Assembly: GCA_009842375.1 (NCBI GenBank)
Contig: VYFM01000608.1
Coordinates: 1 to 15,921 of the forward strand
Source of the DNA: Candidatus Poribacteria bacterium
Lineage (GTDB): Bacteria > Poribacteria > WGA-4E > WGA-3G
Length of the DNA: 15,921 nucleotides
Reading direction: 5' to 3'
Positions 8,501 to 15,888 of the stretch are shown piece by piece. The notes below the pieces were generated by a model. The model made no database searches, was not told the origin of the DNA, and was given only the letters and a program-made list of their open reading frames with translations. How positions within the stretch are numbered: the first letter of the stretch is position 1; every line of letters starts with the position of its first letter. A program made the position numbers and the translations under genes.

Positions 8501-10423
8501 ATCTGTCCTTGTTACGCGTACCCGCAATGTAGCACTACTCCCAATAGTCACGGTTTGTACCCGATTTGTTCCACTCGGAATCATTAACCGCACTGGAACT
8601 TCAGTAGTAGGCGTTGTACTACCGCTAACGAATACTGAGATACTTGTACTTTGATAATTCGGAGCACTTGCGGTGAGTAGAAAAGAACCAGTATTCGGTA
8701 AGGTAACTGGTATGGTTGCTGTAGCACCACTGGGACCTGATACAGTTACACCGACAGCAGGCGAGATATTGGAACCTGAGGGACCAGTCAATGTAACAGT
8801 TATACCACTAACTGTTCCTGTCCCAATAATTATATTTAGCGGTGTTCCCGCAGTTGCACTGAACACACCGCCCACCGGTCTATTTTCTACTGTCAAGAGA
8901 GGAAGGGCTGATGTGACCTGAACCGTAGCTGTTCCACTCCTATAATCGGTTGCACTTGCAGTGATGGTTAACGCCCCACCAGTTCTCGGTAGTGTGAACC
9001 GCATCCTTGCAACGCCGTCACTTCCCGTTGGTACAGAAGCTGTTGCAAAAGTGCCACCTCGATTACTGGTGAAAGCGACCAACTGGCTACCTCTGCTATC
9101 AGAGGTAGTAGCGGTAACATCTATTGTTGTTCCCCCAGTTGCGGAGGCAGGTGCGCTTACAGTAAGACTCTCAGTTGGCTGCGGCTGTATTATCGGAGTC
9201 ACTATCTCGGCTGCATTTGCATCAGATGTAAATGTAAAGGTTACACGATAGGTATCGTCCGTAAAATCGTCATTATTGTTAGCATTAATAACAGCTGTAA
9301 CTGTCGCTAGTCCTTCTGTCGCTGGTAGAACAGTACGGATCTTGGCTTGACCGTTAGAATCTGTTGATACTGTATAGTTATTATTGGCATCAATCTCACT
9401 GGGAAAACCGGACGCACTGGCGAGCGTTCCACCGGTGCTAATAGAAAAGACAACTTCCTGTCCAGAAACGGGACTACGGGACGGGCCTGCATCTCGAACC
9501 TCAACCACAATAGGATTAGGAAGCAGAGCAGAGGGACGTCCTACCTGCCCGTCACCAGACACTTTGTTTAGCAGAATACCTTGATAGAAATAGGTGATAA
9601 CATGTGTTTCATCCGTGGCGTCCTTAATCGATGCCGTCACCTTGTTAGTTCCGCCATTCATCCGAAGTTTCGCGCTGGCTACATTGCTGTCATTAGAAAA
9701 AGTGGTAAGGGTACTCCGAAGTGCATTTGCGTCGGGACTCATATCACCGTCCCGATCCTCATAGAGGCGTCCGGGACCATCAACTGAAAAATTAACGTAT
9801 ACCCACGTTGAATTGGTCCCTGTCCCTGTCAAAGTTACCATAACATCCGAATCTAAATCATAGTTATTTTGCGGGTTAGCAAGACCAATACCGATTTTAG
9901 GATTTGTGACAGGGTCTGTGGTACCATCAGTTGCGCTAAAAGTCTGATCGGCGATATCTTCTGGTCGCCGAATGCCGTACCCCGTAAATATTAGTGGCGT
10001 AAAACCAGCAGGAGATGCTTGATCGGTTACTGTAACTGTAAAACTTCCGGGAACTGTAGGGCTACATCTCACAGAGATGGTGCCGTTGCTAAGCCTACCT
10101 ATATTATCGTCTACCACATTGGGGCTGGGAGCATTTTCATTCAGTGTGAAAGTCGCGGCTGTAGCCGACTCGCTCCCTACCCTAAGACTCACAGTTGCTG
10201 GGGCAACGGTAATCGTAATGGATTCGTCATCTGCATCAGTCGTATCAACCCCGCTTATGCGAAAACTGAAAGTAAAATCCTGATTAAAAAGTTTGTCCTG
10301 ATGATCGCCGCTCACTTTACTTGCAGTCAACACCGCCTCTGCCACGCCTTGCACACCAAACCCCAACACAAATGCTATCAGCACCCCAAGGACGAATTTC
10401 CGCCTAAAAATTGTATTATTCAT
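5591..10423 (-). CDS. Giant secreted Ig-like/YWTD-propeller/dockerin protein with FlgD-Ig-type sorting tail
   Basis: Predicted exported surface or matrix protein of 1610 aa. A signal peptide (RRKF, hydrophobic core, cut near AEA at 28-30) is followed by about ten Ig-like modules up to residue 1132. Five carry a VSGDxQ-type signature (positions 37, 288, 833, 945 and, as VSGNNQ, 1043), typical of bacterial Ig-like domain 1 repeats. Residues about 1150-1395 form six YWTD-like blades (YW at 1153, 1191, 1276, 1315, 1360; YL at 1236), as in LDL-receptor-type propellers. Two dockerin/EF-hand-like calcium loops follow: D1409, N1411, D1413, D1420 and D1439, N1441, D1443, D1450. The end (about 1518-1610) is a FlgD-Ig/T9SS-type tail with NYPNPFNPETWIPYQL and SGVYFYTL. 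GAGGAG at 10433-10438, 9 nt before ATG, supports the start. The likely role is adhesion or binding of glycans or proteins at the cell surface. The ligand is unknown. Confidence 0.9.
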   Translation of the reverse strand: MNNTIFRRKFVLGVLIAFVLGFGVQGVAEAVLTASKVSGDHQDKLFNQDFTFSFRISGVDTTDADDESITITVAPATVSLRVGSESATAATFTLNENAPSPNVVDDNIGRLSNGTISVRCSPTVPGSFTVTVTDQASPAGFTPLIFTGYGIRRPEDIADQTFSATDGTTDPVTNPKIGIGLANPQNNYDLDSDVMVTLTGTGTNSTWVYVNFSVDGPGRLYEDRDGDMSPDANALRSTLTTFSNDSNVASAKLRMNGGTNKVTASIKDATDETHVITYFYQGILLNKVSGDGQVGRPSALLPNPIVVEVRDAGPSRSPVSGQEVVFSISTGGTLASASGFPSEIDANNNYTVSTDSNGQAKIRTVLPATEGLATVTAVINANNNDDFTDDTYRVTFTFTSDANAAEIVTPIIQPQPTESLTVSAPASATGGTTIDVTATTSDSRGSQLVAFTSNRGGTFATASVPTGSDGVARMRFTLPRTGGALTITASATDYRSGTATVQVTSALPLLTVENRPVGGVFSATAGTPLNIIIGTGTVSGITVTLTGPSGSNISPAVGVTVSGPSGATATIPVTLPNTGSFLLTASAPNYQSTSISVFVSGSTTPTTEVPVRLMIPSGTNRVQTVTIGSSATLRVRVTRTDTNAAQSGVEVTFRDSSGNDLPSGTVNTDGNGDATYQFSVISTARRLISAVITDSDVDASGATPVTFEITGTAQQPTTSTRLTIIQPVDSLGQTVITGGPGVAYPLTILFNNENNTPAVNQVVTITVRNAAQVVQSSTVLITDNTGRAVTPDTFRLPKAAGAYTITAVSGTQTRAVTVTVFAVSLVKDTSDSVSGDNQDGNRGEVLDEPFVVKVVRVSDSTAVQGVPVTFTVTDGDGELSESSTATGGSRTLTVDSDANGDVRAYLVLDEDDEDNEVTASVGITGVADVTFEATGSLVPDSLEIVSGDNQRIAVNQRSAPMIVHVTDEDGDDLEGVTVSFSMRGGSGTLTPRSAETDRLGEAEAELLPRAAGTYFITARVSGVSSVTFTINVGNLADDIEIVSGNNQSGDPGTELDDPFVVEVLDEDGDTVSGVTVTFSVTDGGGSLSATSDTTDSRGRAETYLTLGDEPGRNTVRASVSGVSTRVTFTATAIDPAPPEPDIRLPASRRADTYWINTDGGTLHRLVGNNVEDIASSVENVVSLVVTSNRLYWVEKTGNNSGRIRRSNLNGSNIQLIRDLSAAPAGITVDTASNTIYLTNERGKVQSINIDGSGFVPNLVLGLTDPTDIAVDSGKVYWITGDGTVQSADVDGSGVSTISSGYDMLNSIAVGGGKVYWTEQTGDDSGKIHSANLNGTNVEELRTTRGVPYGISYDGDDDKIYWADSLGRIMQGNRDASTIRAVVSDLVSLGDVAVPSGTTTRAPGTFSKYDVNRDGVVDNIDASLVANALGESPPSDPRLDVNDDGVVNFLDLLLVFDNRDESNAAPVAVAKERPKVSREEVQRQIALLLATDNQSATAQFTLAYLQSLLEVVTPEKTRLLANYPNPFNPETWIPYQLATSSDVQITIYNSAGREVRTLSLGHQSKGYYTDRSRAAYWDGRNAIGEHVASGVYFYTLITDRMSATRKMLILK

Positions 10424-10526
10424 TATTTATATCTCCTCAATATATCTAAAAAGGTTGTACACATCTTGTATCTCCGGACAACAGGGATCCTCTGTCTCCT
10501 CAAAACCTAAGCTGCCTCTTTGTATC

Positions 10527-10604
10527 GTAGGTCGGGTAGAGCTTGCGAAACCCGACAAAAACAATACCAGTCGGGTTTTGCTATCGCTCTACCCGACCGA
10601 CCTA
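10527..10604. repeat. REP-like long palindrome
   Basis: A two-part stem-loop. The outer arms GGTCGGGTAGAGC (10530-10542) and GCTCTACCCGACC (10586-10598) pair perfectly over 13 bp. The inner arms GCGAAACCCGAC (10545-10556) and GTCGGGTTTTGC (10570-10581) pair over 12 bp with one G-T wobble, around a 13-nt loop. The GTAGGTCGGGT-type sequence resembles dispersed extragenic palindromes of the kind mobilised by RAYT transposases (from memory). No transposase is present in the window. Confidence 0.7.
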
Positions 10605-10618
10605 TACATATAAAATAA

Positions 10619-10638
10619 GGACATTGCAAGCAATGTCC
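10619..10638 (-). terminator. Terminator-like hairpin after the 1578-aa gene
   Basis: GGACATTGC (10619-10627) and GCAATGTCC (10630-10638) form a perfect 9-bp stem. On the minus strand it is followed by TTATTTTATATG, and on the plus strand by CTACTTTTTTGG, so it could work in both directions. It lies about 180 nt past the stop codon of the 1578-aa gene. The same kind of palindrome also occurs as a dispersed repeat in many genomes, so the terminator role is likely but not certain. Confidence 0.5.
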
Positions 10639-10674
10639 CTACTTTTTTGGATAGGTTAGGTTAGCTAAGTATTC

Positions 10675-10778
10675 CACAATAGGAAACTGCTGCACCGGAA
10701 ATTACAACAGTCTCCTAAATGGGGAATAGTTTTAGTTAGATTTTCCTTCAACAAGGATACTGCAGTTTCCTTATTGTG
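10675..10778. repeat. 104-bp inverted-repeat element, possibly MITE-like
   Basis: The ends CACAATAGGAAACTGC (10675-10690) and GCAGTTTCCTTATTGTG (10762-10778) are complementary except for one extra T in the right arm. They flank about 71 bp that contains a small TCCTT-CAAC-AAGGA hairpin (10744-10757). Terminal inverted repeats of this size around a short noncoding core fit a miniature element or a long transcript-end hairpin. I see no clear target-site duplication. Confidence 0.45.
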
Positions 10779-10814
10779 AGGAGAAATTGGTTAAATTATC
10801 CCTGAAATTCAACC

Positions 10815-13800
10815 CTATTGTGAAGCTTCTTTGAGCTCACTCCACGTCGTTGTAAGTTTGTTCTTCGCTGAGATCAACCCTTTCAACTTGGTTATCGCAA
10901 GCGGTTGACGATCACCAGCGAAAGATACATCTTCAATCTGGTAGTAGTATATGACACCAGGCTTGGCTGTTTGATCAACCCAGCTATAAGTGCTACGTTC
11001 ACCTGTCGTGCCAGCACCTTCAATCAGATCACTGTTCACCTGCTTGAACTCACCATCACGAGCATCACTACGATAGATATTAAATCCAGCGTTGTCAAGT
11101 TCGGATTCAGTAGTCCAGCGGATTGTCACTACACCGTCTTCAAGTGTCGGACGGAAAGATGACAACTCAACAGGTAAGACAAGACCTACACGATGTCCCG
11201 GTGTGCCATAATCATCTTCATCACCATACCAAGTAGACTTGATTGTGACTTTAAATTCTCTTTCCGTATTCACAGCAGGAATCCAGCTGTATTTCATGTC
11301 AATACCATCAGTATCGTTGCGTTTGCCACCTTCTTTGAAGATAGGCATCACATTACTTTCTGATGTATTCAGACCAGTACGGGCGACACCATCATCATAG
11401 ATACGGATAAAAGATGTTCGGTTATTATCAGCAGCGACACCCATGGGGAAATCCCACGCATTCGTATCACTTGTCCGATTATCACCATCAAGGTTACCGA
11501 TATGGTCAACAACTTTATTATCTTTGTCTAAGAGTGCGATAGAAAATGCAGTCGGGTTGAAGAACATATAACGTGTATTCGCACCGAATTTACCTGCACC
11601 AACATCTCTGTAGACATTAAAGACACGGTTCTCATTGAAGACATCTATACCGGTTGCTGAATCACTATTTGCCTGTCTGGCATTACCCGCAACAATCAGA
11701 ACTGTCTGTTGTGGCTGGATCGTTTTCACCGAACGGCTACTATTGAACCCAAGATCCATCAGATTCATCGGGTTGCCATCAGCATCAAGCATTTCAAAAC
11801 GTAGTTTCCAATTTCGCAGATTAACCGCATCGGTCGGTGAACTATTGAAAAGTTCAATCCACTGCGGGTAGACTGGATTATCAGCATTTGGACCTGTGGC
11901 AGGCATAATCTCACTGATCGTCACGGAAACTTTGTCAGCAGTAGCTTTGACAATACCGGTATTACCAACGCTATTACCGTTGTATCCCGGTGTGCCATTA
12001 TGGATACCAGGTGCTCTTGCTGTGCGTTTATAACCGAGACCGGTATAAATCGCATCACGGAACGCATAGTGTCCAACTTCTTCGTTTTTGTGTGTGACAC
12101 CAGTACCAGCACGATTAACACCGTCGCTACCATCAGCATCGTTTCTCGCTGATGTCTTAACGTGTTGACGATAACGAACACGGTTTACATCAAGACGATT
12201 GTGTCGTCTATGATTCAGGTCGCCATGTCCATAATGCGGTCTATTATGTCCGCTGAAGTTGACCAGAGGCCAAAGCGTTGTGCTATTGAGACCTGCTGGG
12301 TTCGTTGGAGGATAGTTGGATTTATCCAATCCTCTATGGGATCCAGCAACATCAATAATTTTGTCAATATCGGCACCACCAGTTTCAGCAACACCTTTAC
12401 CACCATGTTGGTTAGCTCTATGCCCTTCATAGTTGTCATGCTTACGCAAGATTAGGACATAATCACCACCATCAGGTAAACCACCATTTTCAAAAGTAAT
12501 CACTTTCTGTCTCGGTGGCTGACGAGTACTACCGGGAACATTCAGTCCAAGACCATCAACTTGATCGTTAGCATTGACATCAACATTATAACCAACTGCG
12601 ATCGGATGATCGTCATCATAGCGCGGATCACTGGCAAGCAACAAGATAACACCATTTGGCGCAATCTTCGCATTATCGTTATTCGGGAACTGAATCATTG
12701 GTTTATCATCATCTGTCGCTCTTACCACTGAAATCATCCAGTTACGGAGGTTGACCTCGTTACCGGTAACATTGCGAAGTTCAATCCATTCATATTGGCG
12801 ATCACCATCCGAACGGTTCGCAACTTCGTTTATGATAACTGGACTGGATGGAACGTTTGTTGTACCAGCACGTGTACTCGGTCTCGGAAGTCCAATACTG
12901 TGCCGACGCCCCGGTGAACCTACATAATTATAAAGATCACCATCGTTCGGGTTTCTCGTCGCTACCGTCAGATACTCTCTATCCGATGCAGACCAATTTC
13001 CGCTGGATGTACCGTTCACATAACCGCGGTTATGAGCACCATCCCATTTTCTATGCATCGATTTAAAGTCTACACCTGTATAACTATTACCGTTCTGACC
13101 GGGAACAGTCCAGCCAGCAGAACCACGACCACCGTTATACGCATTACCAACTCTGTCTTCAGCATCATTATCAATATTGATAGCAGAATCTAAACCGGTT
13201 CTGGCATACAATAAGACTCTAACAGCACTACCTGTATGATTCGAAACTTCAATCCACTGTTCAGCGGCTTCTTCGTCATTAGTAGCACCACGCATAGATA
13301 GATCAGATGCCCACATCACTTCAGAAATACGAACAGATTGGTGCTGACCATTGCCACCATCTCGTGACTGACCCAGTTCTGCTTGACGATTTGCTTCTAT
13401 TAAGCTAATTGTGCCACCGTTACCGCCAGCAGCAAAACTAAACAGCACTTCCAAATCCGGCATATTGCTCCAAACTTCCGTTGCAATATCTTCAGCAGGA
13501 GTTGGCGGATTCTGGTTAAGCGGCAATCTCGGTTGGTCTGACAGATACTGGCTGGTTAATCCTGCTGTTTTGGTAATAACCAAAATTGTGTTCGCAGGAA
13601 TCGCAAATATCGGACCGATACTATATGTAGCGGAAACCGCATCGTTCATATTTCCAGCAGCATCAGCAATAGCACCTGCAGCGACTGTTACTGTAACAGT
13701 TGTATTCACATTGGCACCATCAGCAATCATCGGATTAACAGTAATTTGGTTACCTGAAACGGATACAACACTACCGTTTGAAACACTCACTTCATTCATT

Positions 13801-15551
13801 GCAACTGCAGCACCAGCAGCAAGACCACTACCACCTTCATCAGAAATAGTGAAAGTGATTGAGCCGCCTGAATCGTCAATAACAACGTCATCAGCGGGAC
13901 CTTCCATATCACTAGCTGAATCAGGACCTTTTGGATCTTGAAGCATAACGACCGGTTTTGTGGTATCAGCAGTTGGCGGTATCACTGAAGGACGTGTCCA
14001 CGTTACAATTGTATCCTGTTCCAACTCATTACCAACCATGTCTGCGACTGAACTCTCTTTAATAACAATCACAACTTGTCCAGCATTTGCTGGAACAGGT
14101 GTAACCGTCAATTCCCAAACTTGCGTACCATCTTCAGGTTGTGTTGCAGCCATCATAGGTTCGGTACTGGTTAACAGTACATTACTATTCGTTCTATCAA
14201 TATCCGCATTTGCAAAAGCAGCATCACCAGTGCCAAGTGCTTCACTGAAAGTGATGGTAAGTGTTACTGCACCGGGTGCTACTGGAGCAGCAGGACCACC
14301 GGCAGTAGCCATCACCGTCGGGTTGACCGTATCATATCTTGCCATATCGGGACCAGCAGTAGGTGACCTATACAAGTTACCTTCAAGGTCTGCGACAGAA
14401 CCATCAAGAAGCGTTACGGTAACCTCAGTTTCAGCGGGATCGCCTGTCGGATCGACCATTACAGTCCATACTTGTAGCGCGTCCGCAGTTGCTACAGTTC
14501 CTGCAGTTGCCGAGACGAAGGTTCCCCCCTCAATCATAAGATGGTTTTCAAGAAGACCCGTAATTCCTTCATTAAACGTCAATGTAAACGCCAAATTCGC
14601 TGTAGAACCTGGAGTCATAACACGTGCAGGAGCACTAATCATAACCGTCGGTGCATCAGTTTCTGAGGGATCTGGTGGCGGAGGTGTTGGAGGTATTACA
14701 GGCGCAACATAGCCATTCAAAGAAAACGGATTTGGTGTCTGGAATTCTGCGTTTCCACGACCCTGCATTATATTAGGACCGACAAGTTGCGTTAAGGAAT
14801 AGACTTGATTTTCAGCCACGGTTACCCAAAGCGATACAGGGAGCCGCATCTCCGTTAAGGTTCGTGCATTTGTTGCATTAATCGTAACCGGCACCAGAAA
14901 TTCTCTCGCAGAATATTCATCATCTGCAGTATCAGTATCAGTATCAGCCCCTGCTGTTTGAACGCGTGTAAGTGTGCCAACCTCGAAAAAACTTCCAATA
15001 TTCACGCCAGCTACGTCCGCTGCTGCTGCTACGAAACTAACACCAGTAAAAACCCCAGTGTTTGCAGCAATAGTGGGCGCGGCTTCAGCTGCCGTACCAG
15101 CCTGGGCTACGGGATACACATCCCGATCAAACGTGATCTTCAATTGAAAACTACCCGCATCAAGCGTATCAGGAGTAGTATCAGTCGTATCAGCATCAGC
15201 AAGAGCAATAACTATGCGAGTGTCATTATCTGCTGTTAAACTACTCACAAGCACGATATTCATGCCGTCTACATTACTGACCAATGTACCACCAGTTGAG
15301 GCGGGAGCCACTTGACCCATTGTATCCTCTGCCGTAATAGAAGATACCATTGGCGCGGTTGCATAGTGACTGTGATCAGTTTCCGCAGGATCTGCATTGT
15401 CGGCATTATCATTATCTATGCCATCATGAAGTAGCGCAAAATCAGTCACGGCTCCATCCACAACGTGCGCCATCGCCGGCAGTGCAGCAAACGCCAGCAG
15501 CAAAATAAAAGTTGTTATACAATATGTCAATCTATTTGACAATAACATCAT
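10815..15551 (-). CDS. Giant secreted lamin-tail/Ig-like/FN3-like surface protein
   Basis: Predicted exported protein of 1578 aa. The signal peptide ends near AMA at 26-28. An acidic, D/N-rich stretch follows (about 38-60), and a proline-rich linker (about 286-297) leads into Ig-like modules, recognisable around 300-410, 411-520 and 530-645. Three lamin-tail-type (LTD) domains follow: from 740 (RISEVMWASD, EQWIEVSN), 905 (IINEVANRSDG, YEWIELRN) and 1210 (TISEIMPATG, PQWIELFN). Between the second and third is a stretch rich in His, Arg and Asn (about 1098-1132). Residues about 1462-1555 are FN3-like (ELSSFRPT, NIYRS, IYYYQIED). The tail ends with AKNKLTTTWSELK, which I associate from memory with Poribacterial secreted proteins. 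Two adjacent ATGs exist; AAGGAG at 15555-15560 lies 3 nt from the first and 6 nt from the second, so Met2 (15548) may be the true start. LTDs are found in some secreted bacterial proteins, often nuclease-linked, but no nuclease motif was seen here. A structural or adhesive surface role is likely. Confidence 0.88.
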   Translation of the reverse strand: MMLLSNRLTYCITTFILLLAFAALPAMAHVVDGAVTDFALLHDGIDNDNADNADPAETDHSHYATAPMVSSITAEDTMGQVAPASTGGTLVSNVDGMNIVLVSSLTADNDTRIVIALADADTTDTTPDTLDAGSFQLKITFDRDVYPVAQAGTAAEAAPTIAANTGVFTGVSFVAAAADVAGVNIGSFFEVGTLTRVQTAGADTDTDTADDEYSAREFLVPVTINATNARTLTEMRLPVSLWVTVAENQVYSLTQLVGPNIMQGRGNAEFQTPNPFSLNGYVAPVIPPTPPPPDPSETDAPTVMISAPARVMTPGSTANLAFTLTFNEGITGLLENHLMIEGGTFVSATAGTVATADALQVWTVMVDPTGDPAETEVTVTLLDGSVADLEGNLYRSPTAGPDMARYDTVNPTVMATAGGPAAPVAPGAVTLTITFSEALGTGDAAFANADIDRTNSNVLLTSTEPMMAATQPEDGTQVWELTVTPVPANAGQVVIVIKESSVADMVGNELEQDTIVTWTRPSVIPPTADTTKPVVMLQDPKGPDSASDMEGPADDVVIDDSGGSITFTISDEGGSGLAAGAAVAMNEVSVSNGSVVSVSGNQITVNPMIADGANVNTTVTVTVAAGAIADAAGNMNDAVSATYSIGPIFAIPANTILVITKTAGLTSQYLSDQPRLPLNQNPPTPAEDIATEVWSNMPDLEVLFSFAAGGNGGTISLIEANRQAELGQSRDGGNGQHQSVRISEVMWASDLSMRGATNDEEAAEQWIEVSNHTGSAVRVLLYARTGLDSAINIDNDAEDRVGNAYNGGRGSAGWTVPGQNGNSYTGVDFKSMHRKWDGAHNRGYVNGTSSGNWSASDREYLTVATRNPNDGDLYNYVGSPGRRHSIGLPRPSTRAGTTNVPSSPVIINEVANRSDGDRQYEWIELRNVTGNEVNLRNWMISVVRATDDDKPMIQFPNNDNAKIAPNGVILLLASDPRYDDDHPIAVGYNVDVNANDQVDGLGLNVPGSTRQPPRQKVITFENGGLPDGGDYVLILRKHDNYEGHRANQHGGKGVAETGGADIDKIIDVAGSHRGLDKSNYPPTNPAGLNSTTLWPLVNFSGHNRPHYGHGDLNHRRHNRLDVNRVRYRQHVKTSARNDADGSDGVNRAGTGVTHKNEEVGHYAFRDAIYTGLGYKRTARAPGIHNGTPGYNGNSVGNTGIVKATADKVSVTISEIMPATGPNADNPVYPQWIELFNSSPTDAVNLRNWKLRFEMLDADGNPMNLMDLGFNSSRSVKTIQPQQTVLIVAGNARQANSDSATGIDVFNENRVFNVYRDVGAGKFGANTRYMFFNPTAFSIALLDKDNKVVDHIGNLDGDNRTSDTNAWDFPMGVAADNNRTSFIRIYDDGVARTGLNTSESNVMPIFKEGGKRNDTDGIDMKYSWIPAVNTEREFKVTIKSTWYGDEDDYGTPGHRVGLVLPVELSSFRPTLEDGVVTIRWTTESELDNAGFNIYRSDARDGEFKQVNSDLIEGAGTTGERSTYSWVDQTAKPGVIYYYQIEDVSFAGDRQPLAITKLKGLISAKNKLTTTWSELKEASQ

Positions 15552-15554
15552 AAA

Positions 15555-15560
15555 CTCCTT
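15555..15560 (-). promoter_or_regulatory. Shine-Dalgarno that favours the second ATG
   Basis: AAGGAG on the minus strand lies 3 nt before the ATG at 15551 and 6 nt before the in-frame ATG at 15548. The 6-nt spacing is the more usual one, so translation of the 1578-aa gene probably begins at 15548, one residue shorter. Confidence 0.55.
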
Positions 15561-15651
15561 ATAAGATTGTTGAATTCAAGTTAAAGATTCAGGGAAATTA
15601 AATCCTGTTAATCTAACTTTCTTATTTTTCGATTATTAATATTGTGTCCTC

Positions 15652-15673
15652 AAAAAACAGGGATAACCTGTTT
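15652..15673 (-). terminator. Terminator-like hairpin inside the leader
   Basis: On the minus strand AAACAGG (15673-15667) pairs perfectly with CCTGTTT (15661-15655) around the loop TTATC. The T-run continues through 15652, giving six consecutive T, followed by GAGG. It sits about 100 nt upstream of the start codon of the 1578-aa gene and about 110 nt downstream of the predicted transcript start. It could be an attenuator. The stem is A/T-rich and short, so termination may be weak. Confidence 0.45.
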
Positions 15674-15791
15674 AGCTATCTAACCATTACCACATCAGCT
15701 CAATATCCTACCGTGTGGCATATCTCTACGTTCACAAATTGCGGTAAAGGGTTTGTGGGTTATGAAAACACCGCATTGTCAACGCACTTTA

Positions 15792-15821
15792 ATTATAAAA
15801 CATAATAACATATATTGTCAA
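15792..15821 (-). promoter_or_regulatory. Consensus sigma70-type promoter of the 1578-aa gene
   Basis: On the minus strand, TTGACA (15821-15816) and TATAAT (15797-15792) are both perfect consensus boxes separated by 18 bp of A/T-rich DNA. The start point would be near 15785. It is the only promoter of this quality I found in the noncoding DNA of the window. It predicts strong basal transcription of the surface-protein gene behind a long leader. Confidence 0.8.
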
Positions 15822-15822
15822 G

Positions 15823-15888
15823 TTAATTCTTAATAATTGTCTTAATATGAATATTTAGATATACCAGTTTATCAATGTCGTGAAGCAT
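15823..15888 (-). CDS. Possible 21-residue small protein or leader peptide
   Basis: A minus-strand ATG at 15888 is preceded by AGGAGG (15899-15894) at a 5-nt spacing, the strongest Shine-Dalgarno in the window. The frame encodes 21 residues (MLHDIDKLVYLNIHIKTIIK plus N) and ends in TAA at 15825-15823, two bases before the -35 box of the next promoter. The peptide has no recognised domain. It could be a small protein, a leader peptide, or the 5' remnant of a gene disrupted in the past. A/T-rich DNA makes short frames common, so the case rests on the ribosome-binding site alone. Confidence 0.35.
   Translation of the reverse strand: MLHDIDKLVYLNIHIKTIIKN

Larger units (their letters stand above)
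10424..10814. other. Intergenic region with a cluster of palindromes
   Basis: This 391-bp gap lies downstream of the 1578-aa gene and upstream of the 1610-aa gene (both minus strand). From right to left it holds a 104-bp inverted-repeat element (10675-10778), a terminator-like hairpin (10619-10638) and a REP-like long palindrome (10527-10604). A short imperfect hairpin ACAGGG..TCTGT follows near 10480-10495, then the ribosome-binding site of the 1610-aa gene. No strong sigma70 promoter for the 1610-aa gene was recognised, so read-through from the upstream gene or a noncanonical promoter is possible. No gene is seen. Confidence 0.7.
15552..15791 (-). ncRNA. Structured 5' leader of the 1578-aa gene, candidate cis-regulatory RNA
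   Basis: With a start about 7 nt past the -10 box (near 15785), the transcript has a leader of about 235 nt with no gene in it. Read on the minus strand, TGCGGT (15775-15770) can pair with ACCGCA (15745-15740), and CACAAA (15757-15752) with TTTGTG (15738-15733). The two stems interleave like an H-type pseudoknot, with connecting segments of 12, 6 and 1 nt. A CCACA/TGTGG stem follows (15718-15714 with 15694-15690), then a terminator-like hairpin (15673-15655). It does not match the c-di-GMP (GEMM) pattern as I remember it. The stems are short and could arise by chance. Confidence 0.35.

Noticed and set aside
13960..14712. 250-codon open frame on the plus strand
   Set aside because: It lies entirely antisense to the 1578-aa gene in a repetitive, Ala/Thr/Val-rich region. 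It has no ribosome-binding site or recognisable domain; the opposite frame has signal peptide and domains.
10799..15595. Short inverted repeat TTCAGGGA/TCCCTGAA flanking the 1578-aa gene
   Set aside because: Only 8 bp are exact (10799-10806 and 15588-15595), which is expected by chance at this distance. There is no target duplication or transposase.
15777..15782. Second TTGACA on the minus strand as another promoter
   Set aside because: No -10-like hexamer occurs at 16-18 bp spacing; the nearest candidate (CATAAC) is too close.
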